NCBI RefSeq assembly: GCF_014898815.1
Contig: NW_026515524.1
Span: forward strand, 248,001 to 312,000
From: Panonychus citri
Lineage: Eukaryota > Arthropoda > Arachnida > Trombidiformes > Tetranychidae
DNA: 64,000 nt
Direction of reading: 5' to 3'
The number at the start of each line of letters is the position of its first letter. Position 1 is the first letter of the stretch. Positions 29,109 through 42,254 of this stretch are shown here, piece by piece. The notes under the pieces are model-generated. The model was not told the DNA's origin. It searched no databases and saw only the letters and a program-made list of their open reading frames with translations. Both the position numbers and the translations under genes were made by a program.

Positions 29109-32100
29109 AATTCATCAATATCAAGTTAATTTTTTCTCCTTCTTTTTCATCATCAAGTCAAGTTGTGAATTAATTGTGAACAATCAACTTCACAAAGAGA
29201 CTTGACAGTTTCCAATCATTGATAGTTAATTAATTAAATCCAACAAAATGATCATTTCAACAGCAATTCAACAATCAATATGAATCAAGGAAAACAAAAG
29301 GTTCCATGTATAGTTATTATCTAAGTTGATTAAAATCTTTAATTGTTGACGAGAGTTGATTGTAAACTTAGCAATAGAACTTTTTTTTCATCATTAACAA
29401 ATCAAATGGTAATTAAATAATGAGAGAGATACAAAAATCTAATGGAAATTTAATCATCATAAGATGAGTCATTTAATCAATTTCTCACAATTAAAATAAC
29501 CATTGGATTAGAATTGAATGATTTGATGTATGGAATAGACCCCGAGGGTATTTGTCTTGACAATTTAATCCTTTGGAAATCAAAGTTAAATCATTTGTTA
29601 AGGAAATTTAAACAATCAATTCCAATGAAAACTAATTGTTCCTAGTGATTAGAAATCACCACGAGGAGATATTGAGAGTTTCAGTAAAATCGTAAATTGA
29701 GTAAAAGCAAATAATTTAGAACAAAAAACAAAAGAAATTGAATTTCTTTTAGATTCTACCTTTCTAATTCTATCCAAGAAGAATGTTATTTGCATCTTCA
29801 ATACATTCAGTGTATTAATACCTAATACTATTGGACTAAGTTATTTGGTCAGTAAAACTTTTCTTTTTTTTACATTTTGAAACAATTTTTGAAATAATAA
29901 TAATATCTAATCAGATATATATACAATATATATACACTATTGGATAAAGAATCGTGAAATCTACTAAGGTAAATGTTGGTGACCAGATTTTTCTGACGAT
30001 TTCAAATAAGATAATTTCATAGACTTGAATACAATGATCATTACTACCTGATAGGTTGATACATGTATTATATACCTGGATAAGTGTAAGAGTAAAAAAC
30101 ATGATGATGTTACTAAAAGTTTACTCTGAATAAAAAGTTTCAATGAAATCACCCTGAAAAGAAATCTCAAAATTCCCAATGACATTTTACTTTGAATTTA
30201 TTTTTCTTTACTCTTTCGTAATAGTATTAACATTATCTCTCATATAATATTGACCATGATGATGATGATGATGATGATGACCGATTCTGATTGAATAAAA
30301 AAAATCACCATTACTTACAGAACTCATTCTGTTATCTATTCAATTTCCCTAACCAGTTTCAAGAGGGCTTTCAGAATCCCTTTTGTATCCTTGATTAATA
30401 TTCAAATTGAAATAATCATAATTAACTGTGATCATGATGAAATCAAATGGTTAAATGATAATTCATCCTTGAAATACAGGGTGAAAAATTCTGGAAACTT
30501 TATCAAATCATTGAACTGTTTATTGATTTCTATTAAAAATAAGTATATTAGGAAAAATAATTCACAGGTAAATGTCAACTTGAACTTTGCTGGTAAATTA
30601 AATGCAAGTTAATCATGAAAATTGATTGAAATGCTAATCAAATGTTGAAAGGTAATTAATGAATAATAATATTGATTATATATACCGATTGATGGAGGAA
30701 AAGTTTGATTTAACTATTAATATTATCTGGATAATCATGATACTTTGGGATTGAGACGAGTCAATACTTGATAATAATAAAAGTAGGTGATGATATTGAG
30801 TTTGAATGAATAACCTTAAGGCAAATGAATGAGTTTTTTTATTGGATTCTTGAGTAATATTATTGTTCATTTCAATTTTTATTCAAAGATGATAAAAAGA
30901 TGATGATGATGAGAGTCAATCTTTTACGATCATGTTGAGGACAAAAAAGGAAACTTAAATCAAATTGAAATTCTCAATTTTTGACTATCATGGATAATAA
31001 ACTTATCTCCGATTTTTGAATTCTCTCAAACAAGAATTTTCTTCCACCCTCAGGCTATATTATTCATTGCTTAGTATCTCTGATTATCATCATGTTACTA
31101 TTACTGCATGATAGTAAATACGTAAGATTCACTAACTCTAAAACTAAGGTTCATTCAAGTGGTCACACTAGTGTTTAACCCGTTACAGGATATTCAGGAA
31201 CAAGTGTCCATGCTGAACCAGAACTTTCAGTCGTGTCTTTTTTGACGCGAAATTTGAATTAAGGTTAAGTTTAGTCAGACGAATTGCCTTAATCAAAATG
31301 GTTATTTTTTTTTATTCCTTGTTCTTAATCGATCATTGTAAGATTGTAATTGATTAATGATAATCAAACAGGGAAAAAAATATCCAGGTTAAGATTGATT
31401 GATTTCATTGATTCATTGTTTCACAGAGTGATGGTCATCACTATGGTCACATCAGTATTCCGTTGAATCTGAACAATTCAAGATCCAAGACTTTATGTTT
31501 TTTTTCCTGTTCTTTTTTATTTTTCATGATCATCTGAATACTATATCCCGATCGTGATGGTAATAAATAGTAACAACAAACAACATCGTAATCTCTGATC
31601 AGTGATTATGTCCCCTGGAGTGAGGAGAGGGGGTAGTGGTCAATGATGGATTCACTCCCACTCAGTGTTAATCTTTGACTATGACTTTGTTCATCTTCCC
31701 AGTTGATCATGTTTTTTATCCTCTGTTTGTTATAATCATCATTTCTCAAGATGATTAAAAGTTGATGATAACCTATTTGACTCTCCGCATCCTTGCCCAA
31801 ATCTCTTGTATAAGTAAATACAAGCAGATATTATGCCAAATACATGAGAGTCACATGATTAACTCAGGGAATAAATTGAAAATGATAAGAAAATTTTCTG
31901 AACAAGAGTAAAAAAAATCCGATAATTAGATCGCTTTAGGTGTTTATTGTCGTAATATTTACGATTTCATACCAATCGATTCATATGAACAAAATGTTAT
32001 ATGAATGATCATATAGTCATGGTGATAGAAAGGAGGAAGTGGAAACAATTGAAATGTAGCATAATTTTCAAATGTTGTTGATGACTTTTAATTCAATACT

Positions 32101-33382
32101 AAAGTCATTTAGAGTTGATGATAACTGTAACAATATAATATAATTGCAATAGTTAATAATATAATATAATTGGATTGGTAATTGGATCTTATCATAAGGA
32201 TGATGATGATGAGGAAGTGGGAGGTAAATTGAATGGATACCGTTACTTATTAATATCATTATTATGTGTTGATTTTATTTTCACATAATATAATTTGTTT
32301 CCTATCAAATTATTATCATTATAATAAATAGGATGATGAAGTTACAAGTTATCAAAATATATAAATGAAAAAAAATGTTTGTAATTTATTGTTGAGATGC
32401 TAAGATGTGTTTAAATGGTGATGAGGGGTGATAATGATAATGATGATGAAAACAATTGATGAAATGATATTAAATACAATAATGATAATCACACATAGAG
32501 AGAGAGAGAGGGAAAGTGTTGATATAATGATGATAAAGATGATGATGATAATGATAATGATTACAGTAATCATGATAATCATAATGGGTTGACAATGGAT
32601 ATTGAATCTTTATCATCATCATATGTATCCAATGTCATTAACAAGGATGAAGATGATGAATTGTGAAATCTATATCATCTTCTTCATCATTAACAGTAGG
32701 TTATCATCTTACCATCAATTCAAATTTACATGAAACTGAGTTATTATCATTATTGTTGTTGTTGTTTGGTTACTTGTTTTTGCTTGATTATCACTCTCTG
32801 CAAATCATCATCATGATTATTAACAATGATAATAAGAGTAGAAATAATAATATTAATAATACAAATTCACAGTTATCATGTTGCTATTATGATTCCCATG
32901 TGAGAATTGAAATGAACTCAATGAAAATAAAGTTATCAGTCGGTGAGTTTATCAGTTTTCCTCCACATACTAAACTTTATCAACATACATGTAATACATG
33001 TATAAGTATAAGTTCAAAGTATCACCAGCATCAGGTATTGATTATCGTTGTTGTTATTAAAAAAAAATATCAACCATGATGATCATCATGAGGGATTGAC
33101 TCAGAATTTAACTAGTCTACAACTCATGTAATTCAAGATCTATTACCTTGAGTTTCGCTCTCAATAGTATTTCAAACATCATTAGTTTTGAGAGAAAAAA
33201 AATTTCCACTGAACTGGATCACCTTGCATTCGATGCTCAAATTTTGTTCGTTTCTCTCTCTCTCTCTTTCTTTTTTCTTTTTTTTTTCGTCAATTCTGTT
33301 ACTTGAATTTCATCTTGGCTCTGAACTTTTTCTGTTACTTCCTTCATCACAAATTTACTCAGAGTCTCTCAGATACTGGCGG

Positions 33383-33417
33383 TGATAACATATACGCACC
33401 GAGTGTGTATGTTATCA
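33383..33417. repeat. hairpin-forming inverted repeat
   Basis: TGATAACATA and TATGTTATCA pair perfectly as the outer stem. Inner bases TACGCAC and GTGTG pair with one or two bulges around CGA. The GC content is higher than in the surroundings. Confidence 0.7.
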
Positions 33418-35720
33418 AATTGTGAACAGAAGCAAATATGATGGAAAATAATAAACTTGAACTTCTTATTGTAAACCAATCAACTGAATCTTTTTTTCAT
33501 TATCATGGTTTATTTATATTTCGAACACCTTTTATTATTATTATTATTCTTTATCCTTCCCGCTCCACCCAATCTCTTTTTTTGCCTTCATCTTTCCAAT
33601 CCTTCATAACTCATCATGGACTCTAATTAGTTTTGTTAGAACTTTTTTTTCCACATTTTCTCATGTTCAAAATGATGAGGATAAAACTTTCAACCCAAGA
33701 AAGAGGAGGAAAGAGCTGAGGTGGTGGTATGATGAGGGAAAGTGAAAAAAATAATTCTCAAAAAGTTTAATGAACCCAAAGGAATAAGTTCAATTGGGGA
33801 AAAGGTGAAAGTGGGTGTAGGTGAGTGCAATTGATGTTTCTACTAATGGAACAAGAAAATCATGATAATAATCATGAAATCTAATGACGAAGAAATAAAG
33901 ACGACGAGCATAATATTAATAATGATAATCATTATCATCATCATTAAGATAAAAAACATGAATGATGAAAAGCTTTTTTTTTGATTGAACATAAAGTTCA
34001 GTTTAAGGAATCAGGATCTAGTTGCATGAAGGAATATATATTGTGACATGGAAAAGAAGAGAGAAAAAAGTGAAAAAAAAAACTAAGAGAAAATGAAATT
34101 CTCCCTCATTCTCTCATCTCTAGCTAGAGCTAAGATGAAGATGATAATCATTATAATCACAGTGATTACCGTTATCATTGTGATGATTAAAATGATGATG
34201 ATTTGTTGTTGGTTCCCTTTGGTGGTTAACATTCATTTATCCCATGAATGGGATCAAGACCAGAAGAAAGGATTTCAAGCTAATCTACTAAGATGAATAT
34301 CAAAAGCCACAAGAATCACTCTTGAAAGATGATTTCATCTTGCTCATCATCATCCCACCCACCAACACCATCATCATCATCATAAACCATCAAGATTGAT
34401 GATCAAGATACAATTGGAGCATATTTTTTCATCATCATCATCAGAGGAAAGACAAAAAAAAAGTAATGAGCTGAAATATAAGGAAAAAAAAAATGATGAA
34501 GACAAATCATTAAGATGATTCTGATGATAATGATGATGGCGACGATATCAGATCAACTGATTTATAATTGTGATTCAACCACAATCAAGATAATTACAAT
34601 GATTACTTCAAGTTAATTATTATTATTATTTCATGAAAGTCATAAGATTTTCACTCCCAATCATTAAAAAAACTTGAGCAGACAATTAATAAACTATCCA
34701 GTTAATATAATGATTCCAATTGACAGTAATAATTAATTAATCAATTAATTGTCTTCGTCTCTTAATTATCATGTCTTGAGTTTTTTCCTTCTTCCTCACA
34801 ATAAAAATAATTAACAAAATAACAACAACAATTATCTTAACAATTAAATAAGTAATCTGATAATTTAATGATTGATGATTACATTGGATCATTTTGATTG
34901 ATTGATCATGTAATTTAATTACTGTTAATCTAAACAATAAATAAATTAAATGATGATTATGATTGTTACAGAAATCAGAAAATATTAATGAAAATATATC
35001 ATGACTTATATTCATTGATGATGGTAATTGGTAATTATTAATTTGATTATACTCAACAATCAATCTTAATAATGGTGAGTTTTAAATTTCTTGATTGTTT
35101 CCAATTATTATAGAAGACAATTAATATCTAATTAGATGATGAAAGAAAAACAATTTAATACTTTGATGGTCTGGATAACATGATATCGTTAAGAATTGAG
35201 TTATAAATTTATTGATCCAATTTAGTGGGAATAACAATCAAATTGTTAGATTGATTTACTTTTTGATGATAATAATAATAGTTGAGAGACGAAATTTATG
35301 TTCACCTTGATTCCAGGATGAAATCATGATAATCAGTGAAACGAGAAAACAATTTCTCATAGTAACGAGAAACTTTTACCAGGTAAAAACCTTGAATATT
35401 GGGCAATTAATATCTCATTTATTATTGAATGAGAAATAACTGTCATGAATTAACAGGGTGAAACTCAAGGTTTGGACAGTTTTTCATGTAATAATAATAT
35501 TTAGTTCAAATACCATGAAATTATTTTCCATTCATTTTAATCGTTAACGTAAATCTAAATTCTGGAAATCATGTTTACATTTTCAATTATGTCCAAAAAT
35601 TCAGATCATGAAATTTGTGTTTTCACCAAAAATGGAGCTGAAAAATTTTCCTTTTCATACCTTGGAGCATTTTCTTATAATCAAATGAGAACCGAAAATT
35701 TCAATATTCTCACCATGAGT

Positions 35721-35722
<2 letters not shown>

Positions 35723-35766
<44 letters not shown>
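35723..35766. repeat. CT microsatellite
   Basis: Pure CT run, 44 bp. Confidence 0.95.
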
Positions 35767-35770
<4 letters not shown>

Positions 35771-38700
35771 ATTCAGAGAGATGAATCATGTTTACATAAT
35801 TTCCAAATGATGGAAACAAAGATTTTCTTATTGACTTATGAATAGAAAATAATAAACCGAAAATTTCAGAATTCATTTGGAAACTGTTGATCAGATAAGT
35901 TTCTCAATTTCAAGAATTTACATTTAATATTAGATGCATGATGATGAATCAACAGTCAACATATTATTTCATATCTTAAAGTTCAATACAGAAATTGATC
36001 AAACTCATATTTTAATTTGCATATTTTTTGTGATATCTTTCCCATCCATCAGCTGAATCAACAATTTATATTAATGAGTTTTCATGATGATAATATTTCA
36101 AGTTGGAATTAAAAAATTATTATTATGTAATATTATTAATATGTACATTTGATATGGCAAAGTGAAGGTGAAAATATCTGTTATAATTACAGAATCAAGA
36201 AGATGAGAAATGTATGATATTTAATCACCAAGGCAATCAGTATGTTCATGATGATATAGTAATAAGTTCATGATAATCTCTCTTGACAATTTCAATTCGT
36301 AAACATGAAAACTTGTTATATTGAGTATTTTCTGTTGAAAAGGTGAAAAGGAAAAAAATTGAAACTAAATTCTGACAAGAAGAATGTTGATCATTCATGA
36401 TAATACCAATTGTGATACACAATCTGATAAGATAAAGTTCATGATGATTACATAAGAGAGAGAGAGAGAGATAATATTTGATTCTCAGTTTGAAAATATC
36501 ATCTAAGTTCATCTCAACATTATGATGATGATATCGATTAATTTTATTCTGGTTTCTTTTAGATATTTATGAAGCCTATTCCAAGTTCATGATAATAAAG
36601 TTTCATTATTCATGAGTAAATATACACAACACTGATGATGATCAAGAAAAAAATGATGAGAAAACTGAGAAAGAAAATGAAAATGTACCCTAAGGGTATT
36701 CATTTGATACTCAACTCAAGTCTCATTGTCTTTATAAGGAAGCAAAAAATTTCCAACAATTATTTTAATTATAATTTCACCTCAAATCATGATTAGTAAT
36801 TTATTTTGAAGCAATTTGAAAACCCAAGATGAATATTCAAATATGCAAACAATTAATAATTAGACAATTAAAACAGATCATATTCTTACAATGAAAGTTC
36901 AACTCATTCTTATATATACAAAAATTAGAAACCCAAAGATAAGTTTAATTAACCTAAATGTTAATTACAATTAAGTTACCATTACTGGTTAAACAATTAG
37001 ATTTGCTGGTGATACAGAATTGAGGATTGAACCTTGAAGATTAAGAAACAATTTAACCTGTGACAACAATTAGATCAACTGGAATAATAAGAATGGAAAA
37101 CATTTTCAAGTCAATTAAATGGTTAATTGTTCAACCAACCAATCAACGTGATAATTAATTTAATTCTTGGTGAAACAATTAATCAATTGCTAGCAATTTG
37201 AATGATTAGATCAATGTAAGTAATATACATGTTGATCAAGATGAAAATGCTCGCGGCTGATAAGATAGCAATCGATTGGTGGATGATGAAGATGATAAAG
37301 TTATTTAATATTAATATAGTTGATCAAAAGTAATCAAAATACCTTGAAGCAAAAGCAATTAGAAATTTTTTTCATCCTTTTATCATCTTTAGATTGTCAA
37401 TGATAATAATAATTATGATGATGATGATGAAACTTAGTTATCACTTTTATTATTACATTTCTTATCATTATGATTATTATCATCTTATTATTATTGCTTC
37501 ATCATTGAATTTTTTTTTCTTGCCATGACAATCATCATGATAAACTGAATAAATGAACAAAATCATGGTAAAAGTTTCATATAATTATAAGCAGAATCAG
37601 AATAGCGATCAAGTCAATGAATAAAATATGATAATTGATCAAGTTGATTAGGATATTAATGGTATTTTATAAGGTGAATCTTCAAAAAAAAAGCAGAGAT
37701 TCTGATGATTCTGGATTCTGATTCTGATTATTTCTTAGATTTAGCAGGGAAAGAATCGCATCTCTTTGGATGTCTATATATACCCGGCGGGCAACAAAAC
37801 TATAAGTTAACAAATAAAGTGAATGTATTATTATTATGTACTTTTCGTGATTGGAATTTGTTCCCTCACTTTATTCAAGATTCTTAACATTTTTATTCAG
37901 CTACATGAATAAAGATATTTCATTATGAAGGTGATCAACTTTTATCATATTGTAACTAATTAATTCTGACGATTAATTATAATTTAGTTGATTAAATCAA
38001 GTTAATGGACATGATGTTCATGAATAATGGTCAATACATGGAAGACTAAGTAACCCTCAGGAAATTATTTCTGTCTGTGATTTTTTGTTGTTTCTTACCA
38101 TGAAAACATTAAATCTTCCAGTTAGATTCAATCATATTCATGGTATAATTTCAAATGAATTAACATTTGAAAAGATTTAATCTTATCGTTATTATTATCA
38201 TTCTCATTTACCATGATAATATTTACTTTCTCGGGAAGTCTCAACTCAAGTTAATTCATCAAAAAGGTAATCATCATGACAAATATGCTGATGAAATTTT
38301 CTACCTAAAAATTATCGTAACTTTATAATTGGGTTATAAATAAAGTTCTGAATTGATTGCTGATCTTCATGGTTAAGAATGAGGGTAAAGTTTGTTTTTC
38401 CTTTAAATGAGAAACTTTCTCATCACATTTTGGTTAGATGATAGAAAAAGGATTTTCAAAGGCTAATCAAATCCATTGGATGACAATATAACCTGTTCAT
38501 GGTGCTTATCATCATCTTTAATACCTTTGGTTTATCATCTTCATCATCTTCTTGTTTTCGCTTTCTTGAACATTCTCAACTGATCAATATCATTACATCT
38601 GTATGAATGAATTTCAAAAGCTCAGGAAATACCAATATTGGTTTTGTTCATTGGATTCGAACCTTGAATTCACTTGATTTAACCTTTTTCATCCCTTCAA

Positions 38701-40835
38701 TTCAGAGCAAATCAAAAATTGTTCAGGCTCATCACCAATCCCTTCAGTTAAATCATCAGCTCCGATTTTTTCCCGTTCAACTGAGTAAAAGTGGCTTCTT
38801 CTCGTTTCTAATAATATTCGCCATTAACGGAAAAGGCCACATGATGACCTTTAGTTGAGTCTCATTATGTTAACACGATTAATGGTTTCATTTGAACGAA
38901 GGATATTAAAGTTGTAATCACATTTATCTAAATGTTTCAAGTTGAAACTTTTTCCATGAGTTAACCCAAATTACTTAAATAAATTAATTGAGTAAAGTTG
39001 TGATCTAGTTTATAATCAGTGAGATTAAAAGTTTTCACCTTATTGTCAATTCCTGTTATGAATAGTTTGTCATGTTGAGTTCATGTTCATGACACCAACA
39101 TTTATAATCAGAACTTTTTTTCTCTTCATTCTCATTCCAAGTAAGAACTTTTTTTTCTTTGTTATTATTATTATTTAGATAAAAAGTAATAAGTTATCGT
39201 TATCATCTATGGATGATCGTATTTGTGATAAAATTTTCTCATTGTTTTCAGTAGAGGGAAAGAAGAAAAAAGAAAAAAACTTTTAAAAGATGATGACAGT
39301 AAAGAAAAAAGTAGGAGGATCAGAATAAGGTGGGTGGTGGTGGTGATGGTGGTGGTGGAAGGTGGTATCATAATGTTACCATTATCATGGAAGAGACGGA
39401 AAAAAATATTCTGGTAATGGAGCTAAATGAAGGGAAAGATAAAGTCGTTTACAGTCTTAATATTAGATAATTTATAAGATGATTTAGACAGTTTTGTGTA
39501 AGATATGAAAAACATGATATAAATGATTTATATACCGGGTGATCTATCATGTTTATCCATGAGACTCATTTTTTGTTTGGAATTTTTTTCCCTTGTTGTT
39601 TTAACAAAGGTATTTTTCCACTTTGCTCCCTTGGATGATGGGTTATGGATTGTAAATGGAGTTAAAGAATGAGATTGGAAAAATTCTGATCATATTAAAG
39701 GAGCAGAAAGAGAGTGAGAGAGTATATATATCGATTACCCTGATTATTGAGTAAATATTTAAAGCATATTGTCATAAATGTTCATATATATGAACAAGTT
39801 CAATGATAATAATAGTAGAAAGAGTAAAATCTCAACTGTAGCTTAATAGGTGATGAATAGAGGCTCGAATACCTGAGAAAGAAAAATGAATTTCATGTAG
39901 AGAGAAAATTTTCTTTCCTTTCTACAAAAGTATTGTCACCTCCCAACATGATGAATATTCTTCTTGAAAGAATCTTTCATTCGATATTATTATTCTTTAT
40001 CATCATTATCCTCTTCCTCTTTCTCTCTCTCTCTTTTTCTCATTGTGTTCGCATCACTTTATCATCTACATTAACAACAGCATCCCCATCATCAGATAGT
40101 TGAGATATCTATTAATACTTCATCTGTTATTATTTTCATTGAAATTTCTATCCTTCAATCAATTTTTCCAAATCACTGTAACCCTAATTCAATGAGATAC
40201 GAGTTAATCAGTGAATACTCAGTGATTTTTTTTAATATTAATTTTAACTGATTTATTACACTGAGATTAGCATGTTACCTTTAATACATTGTATTAGTAC
40301 ATAAAATAAATTGTGTATATGAAATGAAATGACAATGTAATCATTTCTGATGATAATGGTAATTGCTCAGTGAGACTATTATAAAAAGAGAGTCACATTA
40401 ACTGATTCTTGATTTATTGTGATATTAAGATGATAATGATGATTATGATGATGATCAGAGTGTATAAGTGATACTCATTGATAATATTACGAAAGATGAG
40501 ATTGTTATAACCTAGAATAACGGAAACTTTATATTCGATTAAATATTGTCACTCGAAACTTATATCAAGCAAGATAATAATGATAATGATGACCAAGATG
40601 ATGATGATTAGTTGAGAGATTATTAAGAGAGCGATAGGGACAGAGAGAGAAAGAGCAAAGATCCAATTTCCTAAATTAACTTCCGGTTAATATATATTGT
40701 ATTCTATTTCTTGGTTACTTTTACCGTCTTATTATCATTATTGGTTTCAACCATTATCATCATCCGAAATTCAGTTAATTAGGCTCCCATTATTTTAAAA
40801 GGGAAGTAAAAAGTTATCAACTCTTGAAACAAGAA

Positions 40836-40845
<10 letters not shown>

Positions 40846-40883
<38 letters not shown>
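40846..40883. repeat. GA microsatellite
   Basis: Pure GA run, 38 bp, preceded by a short imperfect GAGAC stretch. Confidence 0.95.
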
Positions 40884-40886
<3 letters not shown>

Positions 40887-41898
40887 GAAATATATAAAGT
40901 TCATCCCTGAGCCATTCCCATGTTATTTATCTGATAATTTTCAGCTTAATGACTAATCCATTAAGTTTGTCGTTGTCCGGCAAAAATATTTACAGTTAGG
41001 AATGGTTGGAACAAGTAACTGAGACGATAATATCATTAATATGTAGTACTCGATGATCTTCATGATGATGAGCAGGAAAAAAAGTTCATGTTATCTTATG
41101 AACAGGTAATCAATCAATTGACTCAATGGTTAAAAGTTTCATGAACTTTTGGGTGAAAAATTGAAATGGCCGACAAACTGAGTTGATGCTGAAATCTTTT
41201 GACATTTGTTTTTACTTTTAATCTCATTTTTCAATGAGATTCATGAATCATATTGAAAATCATGATTATTGTTGGAATGAAAGTCTCTTTTCCTTTATCA
41301 TTAATCACTTTCTGATAGGGAGAAATGACAGAAATGATGAAAAAAATATTTATTCCTTTTTGAACTTTTGACCATTCAAACATTAATCCTCATTCTGTTG
41401 AGAATATGAATCATGAGTATCAATAAAACTAACCAAGACACTTAAAAGTTTCAAGGTTAAGATGTTGATTCTCATGATGATCCAGGATAAATGTGTTTGA
41501 ATAACAGAAATTCATGAAAAAGTTAACATGTTATTGATCATTAATCAGTCAGAATAATCATGATCATGATGACTGGTGAAAATATTTTCCATAACTTTTT
41601 TCTTCTAGTTCACTTAGAATATTGTAGTTAATATATTTCACAAGAATTTGCAATGTTGACAGATAATTTTCAACTTCCACCCACACATGTACCTTAAAGT
41701 ATCTGAAAAATTTGAAAGGCAAAAATTCATCTCAAATTCTGACTCCATGATAATATTATCACGATGAAGGGATAATAATAACATCATATTGTTATATTAT
41801 TATTATGATTAAGATCTTGACATTTTATATTTTCGCTTAAACTGTTAATTAACTACATTTCTGCCATTCTAATTAATGATGATGATGTGAAGGAGGAT

Positions 41899-41900
<2 letters not shown>

Positions 41901-41942
<42 letters not shown>
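41901..41942. repeat. GA microsatellite
   Basis: Pure GA run, 42 bp. Confidence 0.95.
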
Positions 41943-41945
<3 letters not shown>

Positions 41946-42234
41946 GGGAGAGAGATGAGGATGATAATATAACAAGAAGTGTAACAAAGTTTCAGTTTCA
42001 ATATATAAATTCAGTTGATTCAGTTCTCGATGTTTTTTCTATCTACTATTTAATCATAATGATATTTAGTGGATATTGTTGCTTTTTTTCATCATATTCA
42101 TAACTTTGTACAACAATATCGTAGAGGAAGAGTTAATCATGATAATTATCATCTTCATCATGATAGAATCTCATAACTGTGTAGATAGAAAATTATTTCT
42201 ATAAATTATCACAATATATTCACATGATTAACTC

Positions 42235-42254
42235 CCTCTCTCTCTCTCTCTCTC
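42235..42254. repeat. CT microsatellite
   Basis: Pure CT run, about 20 bp, only 300 bp from the GA tract at 41901 and of opposite strand sense. Confidence 0.9.

Larger units (their letters stand above)
29109..41000. other. gene-free stretch right of the retrotransposon
   Basis: No exon, RNA gene or mobile element can be supported. Short ORFs are present on both strands; the longest (32663-33079 plus, 138 codons; 38607-38858 plus, 83 codons) show no known motif. The stretch contains an ATG run (30256-30280), GA/CT tracts (32496-32511, 35723-35766, 36455-36471, 40846-40883), a GGTGGTGGTGAT run near 39330-39360 and a hairpin at 33383-33417. Confidence 0.5.

Noticed and set aside
32663..33079. 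138-codon plus-strand ORF in the gene-free half
   Set aside because: It lies in ATC/TTG-rich repeats, has no family motif and no convincing splice or start context. Its amino acid make-up follows the simple repeats.
35571..35876. ORFs encoding Ser-Leu or Arg-Glu repeats
   Set aside because: These are translations of the CT/GA microsatellite.
38607..38858. 83-codon plus-strand ORF with a hydrophobic stretch, less repetitive than its surroundings
   Set aside because: No recognisable domain and the hydrophobic part is internal rather than a clear signal peptide. It could be a non-coding exon, but the sequence gives no support.
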